Below are positions 18,323-27,364 of a stretch of DNA of 64,000 nt, piece by piece. The number at the start of each line of letters is the position of its first letter. Positions within the stretch are counted from its first letter, which is position 1. A model generated the notes under the pieces. It saw nothing but the letters and a program-made list of their open reading frames with translations. It did not search any database and was not told the origin of the DNA. Origin of the DNA: Cupriavidus campinensis (GTDB taxonomy: Bacteria > Pseudomonadota > Gammaproteobacteria > Burkholderiales > Burkholderiaceae). Where the stretch lies: contig NZ_CAJPVH010000006.1 in NCBI RefSeq assembly GCF_905397395.1, positions 1 to 64,000 of the forward strand, read 5' to 3'. The position numbers and the translations under genes were made by a program.

Positions 18323-19437
18323 GGCTGTGCCTCCATCCGTCGCATCACGATCCGGACCGCCAGCAGCAACACGCCGGCCGCCACCAGCGTGGCGGACTTG
18401 GCCAGCAGGGTCCACTGGAGCGAGCCGTAGTACCAGACAAAGCCAGCGATGAGCGCCGCGACGCCGAGCCCGAGCCATGGCAGCGACCCGCGCCGCAGGG
18501 CCAGCGCCAACGCGAGCACCCCGGCGCCGACTGCCGGCGCCATCACCATCAACGCGGCGAACGCCAGCGTCACGACCATCACCGCCGCGCTGACGCGCGC
18601 CCCGACATGCAGGCGCCGGCATTCGAACAGCGCGAATATCAGCAGCACCACCTCGGTCAGCACCCCGGCCAGCCACGGCCCGGCCAGGCGCGGCGCGCCA
18701 CGCTCGTCGAAGACCCCGGCCAGCGGATGGGTCGCGCCAGTCACCAGCAGCGCCGCCGCCAGCGCGAACACCAGCGTGGCGTCCGCGCCGGGCTCCCATC
18801 GTCCATGTTGGCCGTGCGCCGCCAGCGCGTGCTCCTTCAGCACGAAGACGGTGACCACCGCGCAGGCCAGCGGCATCAGCCAGCCGAGCGACCATGGCAG
18901 CACGACCCAGCCGTAGTGCCTGGCCCCGGCCAGCAGGATATTCAGCGCGAACGCCAGCGCCGCCCAGGCGCCGAGCGCCACCACGAAGCGATGGAGCCGG
19001 TTCGGCACGATGACGTACAGCGCCACTTCGAACCCGGCCACGCCGAGCCAGAACGCTGCGCGGTCCACCAGCCACTCGCCGCCGAGCGTCTCCGCCGTGC
19101 CGAAGATCGCCATGCCCTGCCCGCCCAGGCTCAGGGCCAGCGCGAACTGGCCAAGCGCAATGCGCCTGCTGCGCTCGCCGGCCATCCGATACAGCAGCAC
19201 GGCCCCGCCCAGCATCAGCAGCCCCGTGACCAGCATGGCCAGGCCGTTGCCGCGCGTTGCCGCGAACACCGAGCCGAGCAGGAATACCTGGAAGAACAGC
19301 GCGCCGAGCCAGCCCGCCGCGCCCATCAGCAGGCGGATGGGCCACGGCGTGCGCGGATTCGCCACGTACTCCCCCTCGACCACGCCCTGCGTAGCGAGAT
19401 CGTCCCAAAGCTTCCGCTCCACGGTCTGCGCGCTCAT
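18319..19437 (-). CDS. DUF4401 polytopic membrane protein
   Basis: A 372-residue protein with about ten hydrophobic helices (for example LLMGAAGWLGALFFQVFLLG and GLAMLVTGLLMLGGAVLLY) after a short soluble N-terminus (MSAQTVERKLWDDLATQGVV). Family assignment rests on the membrane pattern together with the flanking DUF2157 and GDYXXLXY genes. It overlaps both neighbours by 4 nt, so the three are translationally coupled and probably form one complex. Role unknown. Confidence 0.82.
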   Translation of the reverse strand: MSAQTVERKLWDDLATQGVVEGEYVANPRTPWPIRLLMGAAGWLGALFFQVFLLGSVFAATRGNGLAMLVTGLLMLGGAVLLYRMAGERSRRIALGQFALALSLGGQGMAIFGTAETLGGEWLVDRAAFWLGVAGFEVALYVIVPNRLHRFVVALGAWAALAFALNILLAGARHYGWVVLPWSLGWLMPLACAVVTVFVLKEHALAAHGQHGRWEPGADATLVFALAAALLVTGATHPLAGVFDERGAPRLAGPWLAGVLTEVVLLIFALFECRRLHVGARVSAAVMVVTLAFAALMVMAPAVGAGVLALALALRRGSLPWLGLGVAALIAGFVWYYGSLQWTLLAKSATLVAAGVLLLAVRIVMRRMEAQP

Positions 19438-20462
19438 GCCGGGCTCCCGTTGGCGTCACGCCACGCCCGCAGCAGCCATGCCGCCGCCGCAGCAGCCAGC
19501 CCCACCGTGACCAGCCCGAGCAGCAGGAAGATGCCGAAGTCGCCATGGCCCTCGGCCAGCAGGCGTCCCAGCGCCGACACCGCCAGCGCGATACCGGCCA
19601 GACACGCCAGGCTCAGCACGACGATATCGAAAGAAGCGCGCCGCCGGAACCACCCGCCGAGCCCGGCCAGCGCCACCGCGCCGGCCACCAGCCCCACCGC
19701 CTCCACGCGATGGACCAGCACGCTCGTGAGGCCCAGCCAGGCCGCATAGCCGCAGGCGAGCACGGCGATCAGGCGCGGGCCGGCATCGCCACGAAAGCCC
19801 CAGCGGGCCGCACGGGCCGCCAGCACGTACCAGAGCGCCAGTTGAACGCAGCACGCCAGCAGCAGGAACAGCGTGGTCTCGCGCGCATGGCGCCCCGCAA
19901 ACAGCAGGTCGAACATGCCGCCCACGCCCAGCCGCACGCTGCCATAGCGGAGCAGCGCCACATTGCCCACCACGATCACCAGCCACCAATGCGGCGCCGC
20001 GCGCGCGGCCAGCGCCCACGGCACGGCCAGCAGCGTCCACAGGGCGAACAATTGCCATGCATCGGCACCGGTCTGGTAGGTCTGGCCGATCACGGCCATC
20101 CAGACCCCCGATACCACCTGCGCGCCGGCCAGCGCGGCCTGCCCGACACCGTCCCCGGCCGGCCGCCATGCCGCCAGCGCCGCGAGCCCGGTCAGCAGAC
20201 CCGCCAGCAGCCCGAACTTGGCGAACTTGTGCAGCGCGTCCCAGTTGAACGCGAAGAAGACGATGACGCCAGCGCAGAGCAGCGCGGTGCCGAGCAGCAG
20301 CAGCGCCCGCTCGAGCCAGCGGTGCCAGTCGGCCCGCGCCGGCAGGGTGCGGGCCCACGCGGGCGAGAGGCCCTCCGCGTCAAGGCGATCCTGGGCGCGC
20401 CAGTCGGCCAGCGCCTGCTGGGCAATGCGTCGATCTGAAAGCGATGACAACAGAGGTTCCAA
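19434..20462 (-). CDS. DUF2157 polytopic membrane protein
   Basis: A 342-residue membrane protein. The soluble N-terminus (SSLSDRRIAQQALADWRAQD) is followed by the DUF2157-type helix LLLLGTALLCAGVIVFFAFN and then about nine more hydrophobic segments. I place the start at a TTG (20462) because GGGAG lies 7 nt upstream (CGGGAGAATTCCG) and homologous sequence begins about there; the frame is open for a further 54 codons with no membrane or family features. It is the first gene of the DUF2157-DUF4401-GDYXXLXY unit and is divergent from the nucleosidase gene. Confidence 0.82.
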   Translation of the reverse strand: MEPLLSSLSDRRIAQQALADWRAQDRLDAEGLSPAWARTLPARADWHRWLERALLLLGTALLCAGVIVFFAFNWDALHKFAKFGLLAGLLTGLAALAAWRPAGDGVGQAALAGAQVVSGVWMAVIGQTYQTGADAWQLFALWTLLAVPWALAARAAPHWWLVIVVGNVALLRYGSVRLGVGGMFDLLFAGRHARETTLFLLLACCVQLALWYVLAARAARWGFRGDAGPRLIAVLACGYAAWLGLTSVLVHRVEAVGLVAGAVALAGLGGWFRRRASFDIVVLSLACLAGIALAVSALGRLLAEGHGDFGIFLLLGLVTVGLAAAAAAWLLRAWRDANGSPA

Positions 20463-20635
20463 CGGAATTCTCCCGGGCTGGCATGCGATGGAAAACGATG
20501 GAAAGCGAACGCAAGCGCACTGTAGCAAAGCGGCCTGCCCGTGCCTATGAGAGGGTTCTGAAAACGCGGCGCACGGCTTCCGCCGTGCTCCCGGCGCCGG
20601 TATGCTGGCGCCTTTCTCATCCAATCCGGGCAGCC

Positions 20636-21409
20636 ATGACCCTCGGCATCCTTGCCGCGCTCCACGACGAAGTCGATGGACTGATCGCCGCCATGCGGCA
20701 CGAAGACGCGCGCGCTACCGTGCGCACCATCGGCATGCGGGACTACTACGCTGGCACGCTCCACGGGCAAGCGGTGGTGCTGGTGCTGGCGCGCGTGGGG
20801 AAGGTGGCGGCGGCCGCCACCACGGTTACGCTGATCCGCGAGTTCGGCGTGGACGAGATCGTGTTCACGGGGCTGGCCGGCGGCGTGGGGGCCGAGGTGC
20901 GCGTGGGCGATATCGTCGTGGCCGACCGCACCCTCCAGCACGACCTGGACGCCCGCCCGCTGTTTCCGCGCCACGAGGTGCCGCTGCTGGCGCGCGCCGA
21001 GTTCCCGGCCGATGCCGAACTGACGGCGGCGCTGCGCGCGGCGGCTGCCGATTTCCTGCGCCACGACCTCGCCACCGAAGTGCCGGACGGCGTGCTGGCC
21101 CGCTTCGGCGTGGCCGCGCCGCGCCTGCACGTGGGCATGGTGGCCAGCGGCGACCAGTTCATCAACGCCCCGGCGGCCGTGGCTGACTTGCGGGAGCGCC
21201 TGCCGGGCGTGCAGGCAGTGGAGATGGAAGGCGCGGCGCTGGCCCAGATCTGCTACGAGTACGGCGTGCCCTACGCGGTCATGCGCACCGTGTCCGATCG
21301 GGCCGACGACGTCGCCCATGTGGATTTTTCGGCATTTTTGCGCGATGTGGCCAGCCACTATTCGAGCGCGATCCTGCGGCGCTTCCTGTCCGCGCGGGGT
21401 CAGGCTTAA
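20636..21409 (+). CDS. mtnN: 5'-methylthioadenosine/S-adenosylhomocysteine nucleosidase
   Basis: A 257-residue member of the PNP/UDP phosphorylase superfamily that cleaves adenine from MTA and SAH (and 5'-deoxyadenosine), sustaining SAM-dependent methylation. Evidence is GILAALHDEVDGL at the start (catalytic Glu region), VFTGLAGGVGAEVRVGDIVVA, VASGDQFI, and the substrate-binding VEMEGAALAQICYEYGVPY followed by RTVSDRAD with the catalytic Asp. It is slightly longer than E. coli MtnN (232). The start MTLGILAAL is chosen by homology; the open frame upstream is Arg-rich and spurious. Confidence 0.9.
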   Translation: MTLGILAALHDEVDGLIAAMRHEDARATVRTIGMRDYYAGTLHGQAVVLVLARVGKVAAAATTVTLIREFGVDEIVFTGLAGGVGAEVRVGDIVVADRTLQHDLDARPLFPRHEVPLLARAEFPADAELTAALRAAAADFLRHDLATEVPDGVLARFGVAAPRLHVGMVASGDQFINAPAAVADLRERLPGVQAVEMEGAALAQICYEYGVPYAVMRTVSDRADDVAHVDFSAFLRDVASHYSSAILRRFLSARGQA

Positions 21410-21431
21410 GCCGCCGACGATCCGGACCGCC

Positions 21432-21674
21432 TTACCGTCGCGGCCGCGCCACACCCCAGACGCCTACCAGCACCGCCGCGCCGAGGATGGCGGCAGTCCA
21501 CCCCGAGAGCTGGCCGTCGGTAAACAAGTGCGCCGCACGCCCGCCGTAGAACGCGCCCAACGCGCCGAGCATGCCCAGCACCAGCGCGGCCGGCAGGCTC
21601 ACGACCCGCCCGGCCGGGTGCATCTGGCGTCCCGCCAGGCCCACGATCGCCCCCACCACCACCAAGCCGAGCAT
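21432..21674 (-). CDS. GlsB/YeaQ/YmgE-type small membrane protein
   Basis: An 80-residue, three-helix hydrophobic protein: LGLVVVGAIVGLAGRQMHP, then VVSLPAALVLGMLGALGAFYGG, and a last helix GWTAAILGAAVLVGVWGVARP. The first helix followed by a Gly-rich second helix resembles transglycosylase-associated (GlsB/YeaQ/YmgE) stress proteins. A GGGGGT run precedes ATG 21674. It converges with the nucleosidase gene and is divergent from hemA. Confidence 0.7.
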   Translation of the reverse strand: MLGLVVVGAIVGLAGRQMHPAGRVVSLPAALVLGMLGALGAFYGGRAAHLFTDGQLSGWTAAILGAAVLVGVWGVARPRR

Positions 21675-21772
21675 CGGCACCCCCTGTCTGTCCGGATTTC
21701 GGCCACCACCGCGTGACCGCGCCGTAACAATACTGGCGTTTTGGCGCACTTGGAACAAAACGCCCCTTCACC

Positions 21773-21800
21773 CTGCAAAATCGCGGCCCGGCGGTATAAT
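21773..21800 (+). promoter_or_regulatory. hemA promoter
   Basis: A perfect TATAAT at 21795-21800 lies 16 nt after a weak -35 CTGCAA (21773-21778). Transcription would begin near 21807, about 40 nt before the hemA ATG. Confidence 0.6.
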
Positions 21801-21845
21801 GACCATCGCTTCCGGCTACGATCCGGATGGCAACGAACCCCACAA

Positions 21846-23150
21846 ATGCAACTGCTCGCGATCGGTATCAATCACACGACGGCACCCGTCTCGCTCCGCG
21901 AGCGCGTGGCGTTTCCGCTTGAGCAGATCAAACCGGCCCTGGGCGCGCTGCGCACCCACCTGGCCGGCCGCAGCGGCACCGAGGCCGCCATCCTCTCTAC
22001 CTGCAACCGTACCGAGATCTACTGCGCCACCGATGTGCTGCAGCCCGGTGCGGACGGCTTCGAGCACACGCTGCGCTGGCTGGCCCAGCATCACAACGTG
22101 CCGGCCGGCGAACTGGCCCCCCATCTGTATGCGCTGCCCCAGTCCGAAGCCGTGCGTCACGCGTTCCGCGTGGCCAGCGGGCTGGACTCGATGGTGCTTG
22201 GCGAAACGCAGATCCTGGGCCAGCTCAAGGACGCAGTGCGCACCGCCGGCGAGGCCGGCGCGCTCGGCACCTACCTGAACCAGCTGTTCCAGCGCACCTT
22301 CGCCGTGGCGAAGGAAGTGCGCGGCCAGACCGAGATCGGTGCCCATTCGGTGTCGATGGCTGCCGCCGCCGTGCGGCTCGCCCAGCGGATTTTCGAAAGT
22401 GTTTCCACTCAGCGCGTGCTGTTCATCGGCGCGGGCGAGATGATCGAGCTGTGCGCCACGCACTTCGCCGCGCAGATGCCGCGCCAGATTGTGGTGGCCA
22501 ACCGCACCATCGAGCGCGGCGAGCGGCTGGCCGAGCAACTGGCCGAACAGGGCCTGACCACGCAGGCCATCCGCCTGCAGGATCTGGGCGAGCGGCTGCA
22601 CGAGTTCGACATCGTAGTGTCCTGCACCGCGAGTTCGCTGCCGATCATCGGCCTGGGCGCCGTGGAGCGCGCGGTCAAGCGCCGCAAGCATCGCCCGATC
22701 ATGATGGTCGACCTGGCCGTGCCGCGCGATGTGGAACCCGAGGTGGCGCGCCTGAACGACGTGTTCCTGTACACCGTGGATGACCTCGGCGCCGTGGTGC
22801 GCGAGGGCAACGCGCTGCGCCAGGCCGCCGTGGCGCAGGCCGAGGCGATCATCGAGAGCCGTGTGCAGAACTTCATGCACTGGCTGGAGACGCGCAGCGT
22901 GGTGCCCGTGATCCGGGAGATCCAGTCCCACGGCGAGGCCATGCGCCAGGCCGAACTCGAACGCGCGCGCCGCATGCTGGCGCGTGGCGACGACCCCGAA
23001 GCGGTGCTGGAAGCGCTCTCCGGCGCGCTGACCCGCAAGTTCCTGCACGGCCCCACCCACGCCCTGAACCACACCCAGGGCGAAGACCGCGAGGCGCTGC
23101 TGCGCCTGGTGCCGGGCCTGTTCCGCCACAGCAGCCACTCCGAGCGCTAG
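21846..23150 (+). CDS. hemA: glutamyl-tRNA reductase
   Basis: A 434-residue NADPH enzyme that reduces Glu-tRNA to glutamate-1-semialdehyde, the first step of C5 haem synthesis. The catalytic Cys is residue 53 in [25 protein letters not shown] and the nucleotide-binding [15 protein letters not shown] are typical; the C-terminal dimerisation helices contain [17 protein letters not shown]. Start [15 protein letters not shown] is the family start. prfA and prmC follow downstream, a hemA-prfA-prmC order widely conserved in proteobacteria, here interrupted by a lipoprotein gene. Confidence 0.96.
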   Translation: MQLLAIGINHTTAPVSLRERVAFPLEQIKPALGALRTHLAGRSGTEAAILSTCNRTEIYCATDVLQPGADGFEHTLRWLAQHHNVPAGELAPHLYALPQSEAVRHAFRVASGLDSMVLGETQILGQLKDAVRTAGEAGALGTYLNQLFQRTFAVAKEVRGQTEIGAHSVSMAAAAVRLAQRIFESVSTQRVLFIGAGEMIELCATHFAAQMPRQIVVANRTIERGERLAEQLAEQGLTTQAIRLQDLGERLHEFDIVVSCTASSLPIIGLGAVERAVKRRKHRPIMMVDLAVPRDVEPEVARLNDVFLYTVDDLGAVVREGNALRQAAVAQAEAIIESRVQNFMHWLETRSVVPVIREIQSHGEAMRQAELERARRMLARGDDPEAVLEALSGALTRKFLHGPTHALNHTQGEDREALLRLVPGLFRHSSHSER

Positions 23151-23270
23151 CCGCGCTCGCCCCCGGCCGGCCGCGCCGGCCCGCTGGCGTTGTGGCCAGC
23201 GTCCCACGGTTGCCCCCACGGCGCCGCGCAGACCTCCCCCCATCGCGCCCCAGTTTCCTTTCGGATACCC

Positions 23271-24353
23271 ATGAAAGCCAGCATGCTCAACAAGCTCGAC
23301 CAACTGGCCGAGCGACTCGATGAAGTCAACGCCCTGCTTGCCCGCGAGAACGCCACGGCCAACATCGACCAGTACCGCAAGCTCTCGCGGGAACATGCCG
23401 AACTGTCGCCGGTGGCCGAGCAGTACGGCCAGTACCGGCAGGCGCGGGAAGACCTGGCTACGGCGCAGGCGCTGCTGGACGACCCCGAGATGAAGGAATT
23501 CGCCGCCGACGAGATCGGCGCGGCGCGCCAGCGGCTGGAAGACCTCACCGCCAGCCTCCAGACCCTGCTGTTGCCGAAGGACCCCAACGACGACCGCAAC
23601 CTGCTGCTCGAAATCCGCGCCGGCACCGGCGGCGAGGAAAGCGCGCTGTTCGCCGCCGACCTGCTGCGCATGTACACGCGCTATGCGGAACGGCAGCGCT
23701 GGCAGGTGGAGGTGATGAGCGAGTCCGAGTCGGACCTGGGCGGCTACAAGGAAGTGATTGTGCGGATTGCCGGCGACGCCGCCTTCTCCAAGCTGAAGTT
23801 CGAGTCGGGCGGCCACCGCGTGCAGCGCGTGCCGGCCACCGAGGCGCAGGGCCGCATCCACACCTCGGCCTGCACCGTGGCGGTGATGCCGGAGGCCGAC
23901 GAGGTGGGCGAGGTGGAGATCAACCCGTCCGACCTGCGCGTCGACACCTTCCGCGCGTCCGGCGCGGGCGGCCAGCACGTGAACAAGACCGATTCGGCGG
24001 TGCGCCTGACCCACCTGCCCACGGGCATCGTGGTGGAGTGCCAGGACGACCGCAGCCAGCATCGCAACAAGGACAAGGCGATGAAGGTGCTGGCGGCGCG
24101 CATCAAGGACATGCAGCTGCGTGCGGCACAGGCCAAGGAAGCCAGCACGCGGCGCAACCTGATCGGCTCGGGCGACCGCAGCGACCGCATCCGCACCTAC
24201 AACTTCCCGCAGGGCCGCGTGACCGACCACCGCATCAACCTCACGCTCTACAAGATCGACATGATCATGGACGGCGACATGGATGAGTTGATCGCCGCGC
24301 TCTCCGCCGAACACCAGGCCGACCAGCTCGCCGCGCTGGGCGACGAGGGCTGA
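23271..24353 (+). CDS. prfA: peptide chain release factor 1
   Basis: A 360-residue class-1 release factor recognising UAA and UAG. The codon-recognition PAT tripeptide is in [17 protein letters not shown] and the peptidyl-hydrolysis GGQ is in [17 protein letters not shown]. It starts at ATG 23271 ([12 protein letters not shown]); ATG 23283 is an alternative. PrmC, encoded 0.7 kb downstream, would methylate the GGQ glutamine. About 120 GC-rich bases with self-complementary runs separate it from hemA. Confidence 0.97.
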   Translation: MKASMLNKLDQLAERLDEVNALLARENATANIDQYRKLSREHAELSPVAEQYGQYRQAREDLATAQALLDDPEMKEFAADEIGAARQRLEDLTASLQTLLLPKDPNDDRNLLLEIRAGTGGEESALFAADLLRMYTRYAERQRWQVEVMSESESDLGGYKEVIVRIAGDAAFSKLKFESGGHRVQRVPATEAQGRIHTSACTVAVMPEADEVGEVEINPSDLRVDTFRASGAGGQHVNKTDSAVRLTHLPTGIVVECQDDRSQHRNKDKAMKVLAARIKDMQLRAAQAKEASTRRNLIGSGDRSDRIRTYNFPQGRVTDHRINLTLYKIDMIMDGDMDELIAALSAEHQADQLAALGDEG

Positions 24354-24366
24354 CTTGCGCCATGAA

Positions 24367-24382
24367 GTGATGATTTCATCAC
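24367..24382. repeat. palindrome after prfA, operator-like
   Basis: GTGATGA-TT-TCATCAC is a perfect 7-bp inverted repeat. It lies 14 nt past the prfA stop and about 70 nt before the lipoprotein -10 box. There is no T-run, so it is more like a protein-binding site than a terminator. Confidence 0.5.
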
Positions 24383-24449
24383 CAACGGGCAAGTGTTTGT
24401 AACTGAGGTAAATGCTTGAAACAGCACTGGCCCGCCAAATCGCGGTGTC

Positions 24450-24455
24450 TATAAT
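24450..24455 (+). promoter_or_regulatory. -10 box of the Ala-rich lipoprotein gene
   Basis: A perfect TATAAT (in GTCTATAATCG). No -35 at 16-18 nt; a TTGAAA at 24416-24421 is too distant. The transcript would have a leader of roughly 95 nt before ATG 24557. Confidence 0.55.
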
Positions 24456-24556
24456 CGATTCGACCAGACCGCCCCCATGCGTCACTTTCCGCACCTGGGA
24501 GGCAGCGAAGTCTGGGCTGAAGTCGACTCCTCAAAACAGACACCAAGGATGAAATC

Positions 24557-24880
24557 ATGAAGAAACTGCTCGCCCTGTTGATGATTACCGCCGCCATGGC
24601 GGCTTGCAGCAAGAAGGAAGACGCCCCGGCCGCCAACGCCGATGCCGCCATGCAGAGCGCTGCGGAATCGGCCAAGGCCGCCGCCAGCGATGCCGCCGCC
24701 GCCGCCGCCAACGCCGCTGACGCCGCCAAGGCCGCCGCGAGCGGTGCCGCCGCCGATGTCTCGGCCGCCGCCGAACAGGCCAAGACCGATGCCGGCCACG
24801 CCATGGCCAACGCCAAGGAAGCCGCACGCGATGCCGTGAACACCACGGCGGACAAGGCCAAGGAAACCGTCAATAAGTAA
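24557..24880 (+). CDS. alanine-rich small lipoprotein
   Basis: A 107-residue protein. It has a lipoprotein signal (MKKLLALLMITAAMAAC, lipobox Cys at 17) and then an almost uninterrupted amphipathic helix of Ala/Lys/Asp/Glu with an 11-residue-like periodicity (SAKAAASDAAAAAANAADAA and similar). Composition resembles LEA-like or apolipoprotein-type helices that bind lipid or shield membranes; this is analogy, not homology. It has its own -10 box and an intrinsic terminator about 100 nt past its stop, so it is probably an independently and strongly transcribed gene. Function unknown. Confidence 0.8.
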   Translation: MKKLLALLMITAAMAACSKKEDAPAANADAAMQSAAESAKAAASDAAAAAANAADAAKAAASGAAADVSAAAEQAKTDAGHAMANAKEAARDAVNTTADKAKETVNK

Positions 24881-24978
24881 TTGGTCCAACGGTAATCACG
24901 CCGCCCGCGCGCCCGCGCGCCGCCAAATCGGCTTACACTGGGTGGCTAGTACCCGCGCCAATACGGCGCCCAGCAAAG

Positions 24979-25013
24979 AACCCCGTCGCGCCAGGTCCCG
25001 ACGGGGTTTTTTG
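24979..25013 (+). terminator. intrinsic terminator between the lipoprotein gene and prmC
   Basis: CCCCGTCG / CGACGGGG (8 bp, 10-nt loop, 24981-25006) is followed by TTTTTTGC. It ends the upstream lipoprotein transcript 35 nt before the prmC start. Confidence 0.92.
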
Positions 25014-25047
25014 CACCCGCTCTCCCTGTTTCAGCCATCTATTTCCG

Positions 25048-25932
25048 ATGTCTTCCACCCCGCCGGGCGCCCTGTCGCCCGACCCCACGCTGCGCGAAGC
25101 CCAGACGCTGGCTGCGATGGCCGGCCTGCCGGCGCTCGAGGCCCGCATGCTGCTGTCCCACGTGACCGGCCTCACGCGTACGCAACTCATCACGCGTGAT
25201 ACCGACCACCTCAATGGCGCACAACGTGATGCATTCTCCACGTTAATGGCGCGGCGGCTGGCCGGCGAGCCGATGGCCTACCTGCTGGGCGAGCGCGAGT
25301 TCTTCGGCCGCACCTTCCGCGTCACGCCCGATGTGCTGATTCCGCGCCCCGACACCGAGGTGGCGGTGGAGATGTCGCTGGCGCGCGTGGCCCATGTGCA
25401 CGCGCCGCGTGTGCTGGATCTCGGCACCGGTTCCGGCATCCTGGCCGTGACGATTGCCCGCGAGCGCTCCGACGCCGAGGTCTGGGCAACCGATATCTCG
25501 CCGGGTGCGCTGATGGTGGCCCAGGACAACGCGCGCGCGCTCGAGGCGCACGGCATCCATTTCCTGGTTTCGGACTGGTACGACGCCGTGCCGGACACCC
25601 TGCGCTTCGACCTGATCGTCAGCAATCCGCCCTATATCGCCTCCGGCGACCCGCATCTGGTGGAAGGCGACCTGCGTTTCGAGCCCATCGACGCGCTCAC
25701 CGACCACGAGGACGGCCTGTCCGACCTGGCCACCATCGTGGCCGGCGCGGCGGGCCGCCTGCTGCCCGGCGGCTGGCTGCTGATGGAGCACGGCTACGAC
25801 CAGGGCGCGGCCACGCGGGCGCTCCTTGAGGCAGGCGGCTTTACCGAGGTGTCCACCGCCCGCGACCTCGCCGGGCAGGAGCGCTGCAGCGGCGGGCGAT
25901 GGCCGAGCGAATCCGGTAAAATTCCGACCTGA
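25048..25932 (+). CDS. prmC: release factor glutamine N5-methyltransferase
   Basis: A 294-residue SAM-dependent methyltransferase that modifies the Gln of the GGQ motif in RF1 and RF2. The SAM site is VLDLGTGSGILAVTIA, the catalytic NPPY is in LIVSNPPYIASGDPHL, and the N-terminal recognition domain contains EPMAYLLGEREFFGRTF with LIPRPDTEV. The C-terminal RDLAGQERCSGGRW is a family mark. It is preceded by an intrinsic terminator, so it must have its own promoter or depend on readthrough. grxD follows 77 nt later. Confidence 0.95.
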   Translation: MSSTPPGALSPDPTLREAQTLAAMAGLPALEARMLLSHVTGLTRTQLITRDTDHLNGAQRDAFSTLMARRLAGEPMAYLLGEREFFGRTFRVTPDVLIPRPDTEVAVEMSLARVAHVHAPRVLDLGTGSGILAVTIARERSDAEVWATDISPGALMVAQDNARALEAHGIHFLVSDWYDAVPDTLRFDLIVSNPPYIASGDPHLVEGDLRFEPIDALTDHEDGLSDLATIVAGAAGRLLPGGWLLMEHGYDQGAATRALLEAGGFTEVSTARDLAGQERCSGGRWPSESGKIPT

Positions 25933-26009
25933 CATCCGCCTCGGCGGCAATCCCAATCCCAAGACACAGGCGGCGCCACACGGCACCGCGCGCAACCGGA
26001 AGTGACACC

Positions 26010-26321
26010 ATGAGTGACGTACAGCAGAAGATCGACCAGATCGTGAAGGGCAGCCCCGTGGTCCTGTTCATGAAGGGCACGGCGCAGTTCCCGATGTGCG
26101 GCTTCTCCGGCCGTGCCATCCAGATCCTGAAGGCCTGCGGCGTGGACACCCCGACCACGGTCAACGTGCTCGAGGACGAAGGCATCCGCCAGGGCATCAA
26201 GGAATATGCGAGCTGGCCCACGATTCCGCAGCTCTACGTGAACGGCGAGTTCGTCGGCGGCTCGGACATCATGATGGAGATGTACCAGAACGGCGAACTG
26301 CAATCGCTGCTGAAGTCGTAA
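26010..26321 (+). CDS. grxD: monothiol glutaredoxin, Grx4 family
   Basis: A 103-residue CGFS-type glutaredoxin (C30-G-F-S in FPMCGFSGRAIQIL) that binds a [2Fe-2S] cluster with glutathione and passes it on to acceptor proteins. KGT before the active site, WPTIPQLYVNGEFVGGSDI and the final helix are standard. It is closely linked to ubiX (2 nt apart) and downstream of prmC, so the three may be one transcript. Confidence 0.96.
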   Translation: MSDVQQKIDQIVKGSPVVLFMKGTAQFPMCGFSGRAIQILKACGVDTPTTVNVLEDEGIRQGIKEYASWPTIPQLYVNGEFVGGSDIMMEMYQNGELQSLLKS

Positions 26322-26323
26322 TC

Positions 26324-26947
26324 ATGCCCGCACCGGATGGCGCCGTGCCGCAACGGCTGATCGTCGCCATCACGGGCGCTACGGGCGCCATCTATGGCGT
26401 CCGGCTGCTGCAGGTGCTGCAAGGCGTGGCGGGGGTGGAAACCCATCTGCTGATCTCGCCCGCCGGGGTGATGAACCTCCAGCACGAACTCGATATCAGC
26501 CGCGCCCAGGTGGAGGCGCTGGCAGGCGTGGTGCACAACGTGCGCGACATCGGCGCGACCATCGCCAGCGGATCGTTCCGCGCCCATGCGATGGTCGTGG
26601 CGCCCTGCTCCATGCGCACGCTGGCCGCCATCGCCCATGGCCTCTCCGACAACCTGATCACCCGCGCGGCGGACGTCACGCTCAAGGAACGGCGCAAGCT
26701 GGTACTGATGGTGCGTGAAACGCCGCTGAACCTGGCGCACCTGCGCAATATGACGGCGGTCACGGAGATGGGCGGGATCGTGTTCCCGCCGGTGCCGGGC
26801 TTCTACCAGAAGCCGCAGACGATTGCCGAACTGGTCGACCATACGGTCGGGCGCGTGCTCGATCTCGTCGATCTGCCAGAGATCGGCCAATCGCTCACGC
26901 CGAGTTGGGGCGGGTTGAACCCTGGCGCTGCCGACGCCGCCACCTAG
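26324..26947 (+). CDS. ubiX: flavin prenyltransferase UbiX
   Basis: A 207-residue enzyme that prenylates FMN to make the cofactor of UbiD-type decarboxylases. The FMN site is ITGATGAIYGVRLL; IASGSFRAHAMVVAPCSMRT and LVLMVRETPLNLAHLRNM are diagnostic. The start MPAPDGAVPQRL lies 2 nt past the grxD stop. A UbiD partner is not in the window. Role: ubiquinone synthesis and possibly aromatic acid decarboxylation. Confidence 0.94.
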   Translation: MPAPDGAVPQRLIVAITGATGAIYGVRLLQVLQGVAGVETHLLISPAGVMNLQHELDISRAQVEALAGVVHNVRDIGATIASGSFRAHAMVVAPCSMRTLAAIAHGLSDNLITRAADVTLKERRKLVLMVRETPLNLAHLRNMTAVTEMGGIVFPPVPGFYQKPQTIAELVDHTVGRVLDLVDLPEIGQSLTPSWGGLNPGAADAAT

Positions 26948-26997
26948 GGCTCTACCCGCTTCTGCTTGTTGTCACCGGCTTCGTATCTCTCGCCGAT

Positions 26998-27228
26998 TTA
27001 CCAGCCGCCGCGATAATAACGGCGGCCATAGTAACCGTGGCCACCGTAGTAATACGGCGCGGGCCGCACCACCACGGCGGGCGGTCCGACATAGACCGGC
27101 GCAGGCGCCACGGCCACCGGAGCCGGGGCCACGGCGGGGCCGTACGGCGTCGGATAGACCGCGCAGCCGCCCAGCATCGCCGCGCCAATCGCCACCAAAC
27201 CCATCGCACCTATCGCTTTCGCTCGCAT
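26998..27228 (-). CDS. small Tyr/Gly-rich lipoprotein
   Basis: A 76-residue protein: lipoprotein signal with lipobox LGGC (Cys 22), a Pro/Ala/Val linker (PAVAPAPVAVAPAPVYVGPP), and a tail of Tyr, Gly and Arg (YYYGGHGYYGRRYYRGGW). An AAGGA site is present 7 nt before ATG 27228. Similar short YG-rich lipoproteins are common in Burkholderiaceae and have no known role. The 136 bp upstream, past the aldehyde dehydrogenase stop, hold a GTAAC-TATT-GTTAC palindrome and a TATAAC hexamer. Confidence 0.72.
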   Translation of the reverse strand: MRAKAIGAMGLVAIGAAMLGGCAVYPTPYGPAVAPAPVAVAPAPVYVGPPAVVVRPAPYYYGGHGYYGRRYYRGGW

Positions 27229-27364
27229 GTTGTTGTCCTTGAGTGTGTCAGGCAGTGCCTGCCCTCATGAACGTTATACGGGGCGGTTTGGTAATACAGC
27301 GTCAAGACCCCGTAACTATTGTTACGAGTCGCTACGGGTTCATCCTTCGCATTATTACGATGTA

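Noticed and set aside
20463..20624. 54-codon extension of the DUF2157 protein
   Set aside because: It has no membrane or family features, and a TTG start with GGGAG at proper spacing lies where homology begins.
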